Shown: one piece after another, positions 35,081 to 45,241 of the stretch | Numbering within the stretch: the first letter of the stretch is position 1 | Layout of the letters: each line of letters starts with the position of its first letter | Assembly: GCF_037975245.1 (NCBI RefSeq) | Contig: NC_092577.1 | Span: forward strand, 36,016,898-36,080,897 | Direction of reading: 5' to 3' | DNA: 64,000 nt | DNA from: Apostichopus japonicus | Taxonomy: Eukaryota > Echinodermata > Holothuroidea > Aspidochirotida > Stichopodidae | Made by a program: the position numbers and the translations under genes | The notes under the pieces: generated by a model | Seen by the model: the letters and a program-made list of their open reading frames with translations, nothing else | Databases searched by the model: none | Told to the model about the DNA's origin: nothing

Positions 35081-35527
35081 CTTGAAACAACAAAAAGAAA
35101 GAAAAGTTAATCAGAAACCATTACAATAATTATAATACAAACAGAAATATTCAAGTAATTCTATTTCATCCCACACTTTGGCATCTTTTGCTAATTTCTT
35201 ATCAATATTTTAAGAGGAACTAGCAATGCAGTGCTGCAATGTTCCTTGAACTGGGTCCAGTCAAAAACAAGATTGATTTAACAGCCCACTTTTGTAGAAT
35301 GCACCGCAAGGTAAAATCATTTCTGGCCAAACTCTTGTTACCTAAATGCTTTCATATCTGTTACTACCTTAGAGTTTTAATTGTCCCCCATGAAAAGGAA
35401 ATTAGCCCCTCAGGAAATATTTTCATTTTGTACAGACCACTGACACAATAAAACCTGACTTGGCTACAAATTTATAATGATTAACTAACATTACTCTGGA
35501 AAACTGTTTTCTGATTACTTCCCTTAC

Positions 35528-35632
35528 ACTTTTAAACTGACACACCAAATATCTTTCCAAAGCCTTGTTTGTTTCAATAGAGTCATCCAGGTAATTAAAT
35601 TCCTCCAAAGATCCCACAGGAATAGTAATGCG
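35528..35632 (-). CDS. Exon encoding the first half of a DUF4806-like domain
   Basis: 35 codons on the minus strand read RITIPVGSLEEFNYLDDSIE followed by TNKALERYLVCQFKS, then a donor GTAAGG. The P-hxS-hEEhxxLxxxh start followed by a hydrophobic helix matches the beginning of DUF4806. The phase-0 junction to 34915-35080 recreates a continuous domain. The acceptor (GAAGCCAG) has a weak pyrimidine tract, so the 5' boundary is less certain. Confidence 0.42.
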
Positions 35633-36068
35633 CTGGCTTCTAACTTAGTTCCTGAAAATCCTGATCTGGAAAAATTGATAAATTGTGATTAAATCTGCTG
35701 ACCCCATCTTCCTCAAAAAACAACAACAACAACAGCATACTTTGGTGTTTCCATACTTCAAATTAAAGTCAACAGTAAATAAGTTCACAACAACATATTG
35801 TGCAGGAGAGGAATGGCTATCTGTCGCTCCTTTATATACTTAGAATCCTTTCATTATTAACTTCAACTGTGTCATCGTGCAGCTCAAAGTTGTTATCATT
35901 ATTGCATGTTTCTTGTAAAATAGCGATTTGTATTCACCTCATTTTGTATTTTCCTTGTTTAGTTCGCCCAGGGATTTCACATAAGTCATTTTTTTTCCTG
36001 TAAATCTACTGCAAAAAAAGAACCAAAAACCAAAACCTAGAGCTCTTCATTCTGTATTCATTACTTAC

Positions 36069-36192
36069 AATCGGCATCACTCCTTCAATTAAAATGTTTT
36101 TTTTTTTGGAGAACTTCCTATGTACATTGTCCTTATATAAGGTCAAATTTACATCATCAAATACAGACATATCATTTGATTTGTTACTTTGT
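36069..36192 (-). CDS. Candidate upstream exon
   Basis: The minus strand ends this exon with a consensus donor (ATT|GTAAGT at 36063-36068) in phase 0, which fits the next exon at 35632. Reading back, the frame is open: QSNKSNDMSVFDDVNLTLYK, then DNVHRKFSKK and ILIEGVMPI. Acceptors at 36193 (CTGCAG), 36205 (TTTAG) or 36223 (TTACCAG) are all possible. No domain is recognised. Confidence 0.3.
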
Positions 36193-36362
36193 CTGCAGAG
36201 ATTTCTAAACATAATAAAGACTGGTAATTACCCTCCTGCTTGCCCAAAGTTGTATCTACTTTCATTGCCATTAAATTCACCTGGGAATACAATAGAGGGG
36301 CAAATTGAACCTAAGCTACCTTCACCAACTGTGCTTTCAATGATTTATTGCCAAGGAATTTA

Positions 36363-37675
36363 AACAGTTCTCCCCACAACACTGTAAACTTTTAACCCTT
36401 TAAAGTAACTTTCCATAGAGTTAAATAGTGGCATCATACAGACATAGCATAGAGGCAGTTCAACTATTGGGCAAATAAACTTTATTTTAACTGAGGATCA
36501 CTTCAATGAAGGCAGTTATTTTCTTGGAAATCATGCGCAGAATGATTCACCAGAAACTGAGCACATGGAATAGACCCAATGCAAATATTTCAAATTGACA
36601 GTAGCCAAGACAAAAAGCAACAAAAAGAGATAAGGCAGCCACAATTTTTTTAGAAGCCTAGAGGCTATAGATATGAAATATTTTTCATTATCGTGTTGGT
36701 TGGTATCACTATACTCCACAGGAGTACTCATAAACTACTCATAAAAAATGACGATGATCTATTGTTCTCCAAAATGCTTAATTTGTTACATAAACTTTGA
36801 AGCCTAAGCACTAAACATGAAATCCAAAAAGATTTAACCACCAACCCATTCCTGATATTTGAAAACAACCATAGGGCTACTTATATTATTATTATTAAAA
36901 AGGTTTTAACATTGAGTCTTTACCTTCTTAACTAGGCCCAGGGGCCTAGCTATAAACAAATAAAACAGTGCATTATTTCTTAAAAGTTATGGATGACCAT
37001 GATTTTTCAATACTGTAACATACCAAATTATTCAAAACTAGGCCTAGCCTAGTAGTACTAGTGTACTAATACTAGCCTAGGCTTACTTAGTAACTAGTAT
37101 AGTAATATATATTTCAGAATATGATATTTAAAATTAGGGGGAAGCCTTCCATAGTCATCTAGTAATATTTACAGTATTAACCTTCTGCAGATAACATTTT
37201 TCTTCTAATACAGTGAGCAAACAAATTTTTCGGCATAACATTGCATAACCTAGCTATTATACAAGCAACGGTCATTAGTTTACCTTTATGTGTGATCGTT
37301 ATTGCTCAGCCTAACACAATTAACACCTACAAATGTAGGCTAGGTGTAATTTATACACCGCGAAAGGCTTCTCATTAAGCGATACATTCTAGCCTAACGC
37401 TAGATTACGTCTAAGTTTATTTAAAAAATAGTCACTTCAAATACTTGTGAAATCAATTATGTACAACTGTCAACCCTCAGTAAGAAAACACAGGTATATA
37501 CATACCTCTTAAGCAAATTTGTATCTGCAGACTGCAAGTACTTTCAAAAGAATAGATCAGGATATCCGACATCGAAAGAGTTGTAACGCACTACGAAAGC
37601 GACCGCTTTTCAAACTAGCTGCTATATTTGAGGACACTGAGCATTGCGGTTTAACGATTGGATGCCAGTTATACT
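36363..37675. other. No recognised gene; CTAG-rich stretch
   Basis: AT-rich. 37040-37090 is rich in CTAG and CCTAGG motifs (GGCCTAGCCTAGTAG), a pattern common in the non-coding DNA of some marine invertebrates. Confidence 0.4.
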
Positions 37676-38135
37676 AGACTCGTTCGATCAGTGAAAAATG
37701 TTTTCTGAACTGTTTTCTCTCAACTACGCTAAATTGTTGAATAATAAATACTTTTTGGATAGTTGAAATTTATTAAAGTATTTGGATATCGCTTATAACG
37801 TTATTGCTCAATATTTATTTCAGAATTTGAATTTGTTGAAAATATTATTCTGTAAGTGTTCCTGTGGTTAAGGGTATTACCCGCCCATTTTGCCCAAATG
37901 CTTGCCAACATTTCTTCATGTGGTATCCGTCAGACTCGTTCGATCAGTAATTTTTTGTTGTTTTCCCTTCAAATATTATGTAGTGTATGATAATATATAT
38001 TACATTGGATGGTATGCAAAATTTAACTACTTTGAGTTAGCTCAATCTTTAGTTACCTTATAGTTATTGGAGAATATAGGTTTTAGGAAAATATTCTGTT
38101 TGTGCCAGTGTGGTAAGGTAACTTCCCACCAAGTC
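37676..38135. repeat. Diverged tandem duplication, ~255-bp spacing
   Basis: GACTCGTTCGATCAGT at 37678 and 37933 starts two units that both continue with TTGTT/TTTTC-rich sequence, GAAAATATT, CTGT, TGTTCCTGTGGTTAAGG versus TGTGCCAGTGTGGTAAGG, and CCCGCCC versus TCCCACC. Confidence 0.75.
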
Positions 38136-38159
38136 GGCACAAAAGCTATACAATATATC

Positions 38160-38720
38160 CTCCGGCGGTACTGCTGTCGGCATTCCGCTGTAATATCTAT
38201 CGGTCCGTTAGCGGACCACCAGCGGTTGCCTAATTACGTATTAACCCATGCAGCCGCACCTAAACCTGGCCTATACTATGTACACAAAATCCAAGTATTC
38301 TTAATCTTTCTCCCCACAGGAACAAATATATATTAAAAAAGCATAGGTTAAATAGTTTAATAGAAACTCATCTTTAACTAAACTTTCATATAGAGACGTA
38401 AGATTTTGGACAGACCCGATGGTCAATGTGTATGTGAGCTTGTGTAAATTGCTGAATGACTTTCATAACATACTATTTGTGGGAAAATTTCTACGGCGGT
38501 ACGCTGTCGGTCAGCTGTCGGAATTCTGCTAGGTTTCTCCAAGTCACAATGTCTATCGGTCCGTTGGAGGACCTCCAGCGTGTAACCGCCGGCTTTTTTA
38601 CGACGTCGATACGCTGTCGGTCCGCTGTCAGCAATACGCTGGGTTTTTCCAAGCAGCAATATCTATCGGTAAATCGGACGTCCAGCGTTTTACCGCCAGC
38701 GTTTTTACGCCAGCGGACCG
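38160..38720. repeat. GC-rich CGGCGGTACGCTGTCGG tandem units
   Basis: Units of ~109 bp at 38493-38602 and 38603-38711 and a partial one from 38164. Each has CGGCGGTAC-GCTGTCGG, ATCTATCGGTCCGTT, CCAGCG and TTTTTACG. They lie opposite in orientation to the ACCGCC minisatellite at 33.0-33.5 kb, like a subterminal repeat of the same element. Confidence 0.85.
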
Positions 38721-38754
38721 CCAGTGTGATGCATACTGGGGGCCCCCTCGAAAG

Positions 38755-38901
38755 ATCCCCCTTTTCAGGGGGGTGCGCTCAAGATTTGGGCTTTTTACCC
38801 AAGATATTCTTATTCCTTATGAAATTCTGGTCTAGAAAAATCACATGAGATAAAGCCTCCTTCCGGGTGATACCTAGCTCATTCAAAGCCTGGTGTAATA
38901 C
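38755..38901. repeat. Right arm of the inverted repeat
   Basis: Reverse complement of 31938-32080. Confidence 0.8.
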
Positions 38902-39034
38902 TAGGGTAGAACTCAAATGAAGCTGTATGATATATGTACATGTGCCTATAGTAACACAAACACTAGTGATGCCTAAAGTTAGCCTAGCCCATAAACCTTG
39001 GCCTAAGCTCGGAATGAAATTTAATTATTCATAC

Positions 39035-39161
39035 CTCCTGGATAAAGGTTCACACTATTCAGGGAATCTGAGAGTTGCTTCAATTCCACAAATATGTAGC
39101 CTTTAGGTGTGTATTGGCAAACAGGGGCAACTTCTGACACCATGGCTTGCTTGGTCGCCAT
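39035..39161 (-). CDS. Candidate first coding exon, family unknown
   Basis: An ATG in good context (TTTGGCATGG) at 39161 opens 42 codons: MATKQAMVSEVAPVCQYTPK then GYIFVELKQLSDSLNSVNLY and PG. It ends at a donor G|GTATGA with one spare base. The length, composition and splice site are those of a real coding exon. The gene would continue to lower coordinates, into the inverted-repeat-bounded region; a 36223 acceptor would keep phase with the candidate exons there. I do not recognise the protein. Confidence 0.4.
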
Positions 39162-40622
39162 GCCAAACTTCCTGCCTGACAGTGTCGTCGACAACAGCTT
39201 ACTATTACTATAGTAGTAGTGCTACACTGAGAAGAAGCAGCGACTTTCTGTAAAACTTTCCATTTGTCAGTGAAATGGAGTCCCACGAAAACGAGAAACT
39301 TTGAGGTTTTTTTTAATTCCTTTTTTTGCTGGGTGCCATAAAATTTAGTTTTAAATGAAAAAAATTAGTTGGAATCAAGATGATGTCCTAAGATTTGGCA
39401 AATACAATTTTTGTACACGTACAGTAGTGAAAAGTTACAGATATAATACAGGGAAGCGCAAATGGTTATAAATTTTCAAGAACAGTTTTGTTTTTACTAC
39501 ACAGTCACAACACTTTGGAGGGCCAATTGAGAAAAAATACCAGAATTTTTTAACAAATAAGCCATGATTTTGATAAGATACAGAGATACTTCCTGATGAA
39601 AACACTGATTACTAGTTACACAAAACTTACGGAAATATTTTTCATCATTAATGATCACTTATTAATGACTAATAAGTAACGTTATTTTTCACCTTATGGA
39701 CACAATGATAAATTTGAGTTGAAGGGTGCATCAAAGTAAATACGAAGTTATCGTATCCCATATTGGAAAACACTGATCAATGGAATTTCGGAAAGAGACA
39801 ATGTTGAGGGAACGTAGTTGGTATTTGCAACGCGTGAGTAGTACTGGGTATATTTTGAGGGTTGATATAACATGAAATGGGGTATCACTTGTATCTTCAT
39901 CAAATTAGGCTGCCAGGGTTGCCGATTTTGCTTTCCTCGTGGTTAGTGACTTCATATTTCTCGGCACAGTAAGTATAGTAACAATACCTATTTCGCGAAT
40001 TAACGAATGTGCTGGATATATAGACTATGATTCCTATGTTGACTAGCTGAGTGTAGGTTACGTTCAGGCATCAAATGCTCCGTAGTGCAGTATTTGATGC
40101 ACTAATTTGTAATTCGATGTTTCTTTTTCTCACAATTTGCAAAGGGCCATGCTTCCCTGCCCATCACCTCTCTCTTATATCTCTATTTTTTTTAACCTTT
40201 CGATGTTTGCCGCAATTAAGGCTCTCAAAAATAATTTAATATCGGCAGAAATGCTTATAAAACATGCCTCTAATCCATAGCTGTCGCATTAAGCATAATA
40301 CTAGGTTGTTACATCGTAAAAAGGGTCTCGGAATAAAATTTGCTCAAATTATGCACAAGTGAACGCAATTTTTCATGTGAAAAAACAATATTTGAGTAGT
40401 TTCTAGTTGTTATGATATCTTTACATCAATCTGGTAATTAACATTCTACAGTAATTATAAACAAGTTATGATGGTACCATTTGCTGTTTAGTTTGATTGG
40501 CCTTAGCTTACATTTTCTAATTGAACTTGAATGGAATTAAATTGGTAACAAATAAGGCTGTTTAACTTCAAGTTAGTACTTCTATTTGTTCATAAACGGA
40601 ATAATACTGATAATGTGTACAA
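39162..40622. other. No recognised feature; possible 5' region of the 39161 gene
   Basis: If the exon at 39161 is real, its promoter and 5' UTR lie here. A CTACTACTATAG-like run is at about 39205. No TATA box was assigned. Confidence 0.35.
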
Positions 40623-40664
40623 ACCACCCTTTGCAAGTGCTTATAAGCACTTGCAAAGGGTGGT
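40623..40664. repeat. Perfect 42-bp palindrome
   Basis: The 21-bp arm beginning ACCACCCTTTGCAAGTGCTT is followed without a loop by its exact reverse complement. Confidence 0.97.
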
Positions 40665-42060
40665 CCCAATACATGCAAATTGTGAGCCCTCTTTGGAGAT
40701 AGGGGAGGAGGGGTGTAAGGAGTATGCATTGAAACATTCAATAAGCAATAGACCTACACTTTGTGGTTTCCAAATAGGAGCAACTCAAAGGCTTTTGAAA
40801 TCTTGTACTTGAAAAATATCATTGATATGACAATATGACTAAGATCAACGATTTTAGGGCAGGTGTAATGTCATAAATAATTCCTGTGTCAATCATTTAT
40901 GGTGCTCCATAAAAGAACTATTAGCTGCAGAAAATCATCTCTCAAATAATTTGTTCAAAATGTACTATGCTGGATGGTACGTGCCACTTGATGCAACCGC
41001 CTACATTGATTTACATTGCAGAGATAAATCATAAAAGATTTCTGAGGATCAAGGTCTTCTTTAAATTCCCAAACTATGAGCAGCTGGCTACGGGCCACAT
41101 CCACAAAAACCGAACATATATATAGTCATACAGTACCAAAATTGCTCATTATTCTGTATATGAATGTGTTACAGTTACTGAGGGTAATCAAACATAGGTC
41201 GATACTTGGAAAAACATGGGATGAGGTGGTCTATATCAGTGAGCTGAATGCGTGGCTAATTCCATGCTATCTTTGAATTATACTCTTTGAACTATAGTTG
41301 CACATATATCATAAATGGGCGTAGGAATGATTTGTGTGCACCCTAATTGGCTTAAGTGAGCAGTAATAATTGCATTAGTGAAGATCGATGCTGTCATGTG
41401 ACTAAAAGTCTAAAACAGTTCATTTGAGTGCATTCAGGGGGTGCATGTCTTCGAACACAAGCAGGTTTCTCTCCATGCCATATTTAGCACATAGTTAGAG
41501 AACATATCCCTGTAGAATATTTGCTGATCACTGACCTCCAAGGTAATAAAGTTTAATTCAATAACACCTCTGCATTAGCATGACCTTGGCCATACTCACA
41601 ACACACTCAGTGACCATCAGCTACTTCAGGCCTTTTCCTACAGTTTATATTCACACAGTGCAAAAAATAACAATGTGTTCGGTCATCATATGCATGTGTA
41701 TAGCCTATGCTTGCAGTGTGGCAGTGTAACAGGTGAACATGTATTGCAGGGATGAAGTGTTGAAATTAAGTTTATGGACCATGAACATTACATTTTGTTT
41801 TAATTTCCAAGAAATAGGGATTGAAGTAGCTCTAGGTCTATAGTCAACCAGCTTAGCTTTTAGCAGAAGCAAAAATTGCAGGATTAACACATTTGTTTGA
41901 TAAGTTTTAGCTGGTGAATGTGCCAAGCATGTCTGTAACAACTTCCCAGACTAAGCAAACTGTATTTAATTATGTACTAAGCAGACTAGACATAGTATGG
42001 GAGCCTCTATGACCATATATGTGTGTTATACCATTTAAGTAAGCTTCATCCTGTAAGTGT
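40665..42060. other. No recognised feature
   Basis: Unique-looking sequence leading up to the satellite array. No convincing coding frame. Confidence 0.45.
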
Positions 42061-42733
42061 TGCTATCCACACATCACATGGACTCCTAAGTTAAAACAGT
42101 ACTCCAAAATAAAATGCAGTACCCTCATACCCTGTACTGTATAGCAAAGGTTATATAATACAGAACACATGTTTGAGCTCAGACTTAGCAGTTACTTTGA
42201 GGAGGCACTTCAAATTTCCACAACTTATTACTCCAAAATGAAAACAGTACCCCAAATTTTACCATATATCAAGATAAGTGTGAGTTGTGCTAGTTTTGTC
42301 TCAAAAATTATAGGTTCAAGTTAGAAATGTTTGGTTTATGGATTTGTTAACTATAAGGAACACATATTTGAGTTCATTCATAGCAAAGAACTTGATTTTG
42401 CATTTCAGATTATCACATACAAGGACTCCAAAGTTAAAACAGGACCCCCACACACTGTACTGTATAGCAAGAGTTACTGTACATATAAGGTGCACTAGTT
42501 TCCTGTCTAAATAAAGCAATAAAGGTTGGAAAATTCTTGTTCAAAGGCTTGTTTTCAATACAAAACACATGTTTGAGCTCAGACTTAGCAGTTACTTTAA
42601 GGAGGCACTTCAAATTTTCCAAAACCTAGTACTCAAAACTGAAAACTACCCCAAATTGGACCGGATATCAAGATAAGTGTGAGTTGTCCTAGTTTTGTCT
42701 CTAAAATTAGAAGTTGAAGTTGGAAAAGTTTAG
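42061..42733. repeat. Degenerate left edge of the satellite
   Basis: Monomers here match the consensus far less well, with substitutions and indels such as TTATGGATTTGTTAACTATAAGG in place of the anchor and a ~402-bp spacing to the first good anchor. Divergence drops sharply after 42734, as expected at an array edge outside the zone of homogenisation. Confidence 0.9.
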
Positions 42734-45241
42734 TTGATGGATTTGTTAACTATAAGAAACACATATTTGAGCTCAGTCATAGCAAGTTACTTGATTTTTC
42801 ATTTCCGATTATCACATGCAAGGACTCCAAAGTTAAAATAGTACTTCAAAATCAAATGCAGTACCCCCATACACTGTACTGTATAGCACAAGTTACGGTA
42901 TATAGTGCAATAGTTTCTTGTCTGAAATATGAAGTCAAAGTTGGAAAAATTTTGTTCAAAGACTTGTGTACAATACAAAACAAATGTTTGAGCTCAGACT
43001 TGGCAGTTAACTTGAGGAGCCACTTCAAATTTTCCACAACCTAGTACTCAAAACTGACAACAGTACCCCAAATTGTACCGTATATCACGATAAATGTGAC
43101 TTTTCCTAGTTTTGTCTCTAAAATTAGAAGTTGAAGTTGGAAAAGTTTAGTTGATGGATTTGTTAACTATAAGAAACACATATTTGAGCTCAGTCATAGC
43201 AAGTTACTTGATTTTTCATTTCCGATTATCACATGCAAGGACTCCAAAGTTAAAATAGTACTTCAAAATCAAATGCAGTACCCCCATACACTGTACTGTA
43301 TAGCACAAGTTACGGTATATAAAGTGAAATAGTTTCTTGTCTGAAATATGAAGTCAAAGTTGGAAAATTTTGTTCAAACACTTGTGTACAATGCAAAACA
43401 AATGTTTGAGCTCAGACTTAGCAGTTAACTTGAGGAGCCACTTCAAATTTTCCACAACCTAGTACTCAAAACTGAAAACAGTACCCCAAATTGTACCGTA
43501 TATCACGATAAATGTGACTTTTCCTAGTTTTGTCTCTAAAATTAGAAGTTGAAGTTGGAAAAGTTTAGTTGATGGATTTGTTAACTATAAGAAACACATA
43601 TTTGAGCTCAGTCATAGCAAGTTACTTGATTTTTCATTTCCGATTATCACATGCAAGGACTCCAAACTTAAAATAGTACTTCAAAATCAAATGCAGTACC
43701 CCCATACACTGTTCTGTATAGCACAAGTTACGGTATATAAAGTGCAAAAGTTTCTTGTCTGAAATATGATGTCAAAGTTGGAAAAATTTTGTTCAAAGAC
43801 TTGTTTTCAATACAAAACAAATGTTTGAGCTCAGACTTAGCAGTTAACTTGAGGAGGCACTTCAAATTTTCCACAACCTAGTACTCAAAACTGAAAACAG
43901 TACCCCAAATTGTACCGTATATCACGATAAATGTGACTTTTCCTAGTTTTGTCTCTAAAATTAGAAGCTGAAGTTGGAAAAGTTTAGTTGATGGATTTGT
44001 TAACTATAAGAAACACATATTTGAGCTCAGTCATAGCAAGTTACTTGATTTTTCATTTCCGATTATCACATGCAAGGACTCCAAAGTTAAAATAGTACTT
44101 CAAAATCAAATGCAGTACCCCCATACACTGTACTGTATAGCACAAGTTACGGTATATAGTGCAATAGTTTCTTGTCTGAAATATGAAGTCAAGGTTGGAA
44201 AAATTTTGTTCAAAGACTTGTGTACAATACAAAACAAATGTTTGAGCTCAGACTTGGCAGTTAACTTGAGGAGCCACTTCAAATTTTCCACAACCTAGTA
44301 CTCAAAACTGACAACAGTACCCCAAATTGTACCGTATATCACGATAAATGTGACTTTTCCTAGTTTTGTCTCTAAAATTAGAAGTTGAAGTTGGAAAAGT
44401 TTAGTTGATGGATTTGTTAACTATAAGAAACACATATTTGAGCTCAGTCATAGCAAGTTACTTGATTTTTCATTTCCGATTATCACATGCAAGGACTCCA
44501 AAGTTAAAATAGTACTTCAAAATCAAATGCAGTACCCCCATACACTGTACTGTATAGCACAAGTTACGGTATATAAAGTGAAATAGTTTCTTGTCTGAAA
44601 TATGAAGTCAAAGTTGGAAAATTTTGTTCAAACACTTGTGTACAATGCAAAACAAATGTTTGAGCTCAGACTTAGCAGTTAACTTGAGGAGCCACTTCAA
44701 ATTTTCCACAACCTAGTACTCAAAACTGAAAACAGTACCCCAAATTGTACCGTATATCACGATAAATGTGACTTTTCCTAGTTTTGTCTCTAAAATTAGA
44801 AGTTGAAGTTGGAAAAGTTTAGTTGATGGATTTGTTAACTATAAGAAACACATATTTGAGCTCAGTCATAGCAAGTTACTTGATTTTTCATTTCCGATTA
44901 TCACATGCAAGGACTCCAAAGTTAAAATAGTACTTCAAAATCAAATGCAGTACCCCCATACACTGTTCTGTATAGCACAAGTTACGGTATATAAAGTGCA
45001 AAAGTTTCTTGTCTGAAATATGATGTCAAAGTTGGAAAAATTTTGTTCAAAGACTTGTTTTCAATACAAAACAAATGTTTGAGCTCAGACTTAGCAGTTA
45101 ACTTGAGGAGGCACTTCAAATTTTCCACAACCTAGTACTCAAAACTGAAAACAGTACCCCAAATTGTACCGTATATCACGATAAATGTGACTTTTCCTAG
45201 TTTTGTCTCTAAAATTAGAAGTTGAAGTTGGAAAAGTTTAG
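42734..45241. repeat. Higher-order repeat: 1254-bp trimer in tandem
   Basis: Anchors 42734, 43151, 43569 and then 43988, 44405, 44823 repeat the same 417, 418, 419 spacing. Marker variants recur in order: TATAGTGCAATAG with TGACAACAG, then AAAGTGAAATAG with CAAACACTTG, then AAAGTGCAAAAG with CTTGTTTTCAATAC. The two trimers differ at only a few bases. Confidence 0.92.

Larger units (their letters stand above)
31795..39012. mobile_element. Candidate 7.2-kb element bounded by diverged inverted repeats
   Basis: The left segment about 31938-32080 (GAATGAGCTAG, GGAAGGAGGATTTATCTC, TTTCTAGACCAGAATTTCAT, AAAAAGCCCAAAT) is the reverse complement of the right segment about 38755-38901. A weaker match extends outwards: GGGCCTAGGCTA and ACTTTAGGC at 31800-31840 against TGCCTAAAGTTAGCCTAGCC at about 38970-38990. 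GC-rich CCGCC/CGGCGG minisatellites sit inside both ends (33000-33530 and 38160-38720). Candidate minus-strand exons lie between. No target-site duplication was identified, so exact ends are uncertain. The alternative is two independent inverted insertions of one small repeat. Confidence 0.5.

Noticed and set aside
36193-36360. Extra upstream exon (reading VFPGEFNGNESRYNF) joined to 36069-36192
   Set aside because: The phases match, but the implied intron would be only 27-39 bp, too short for ordinary animal splicing.
27710-39740. Shared AAGGGTGCATCAAAGTA near 27713 and 39723
   Set aside because: A single 17-bp match with no flanking similarity is close to what chance allows in a window of this size.
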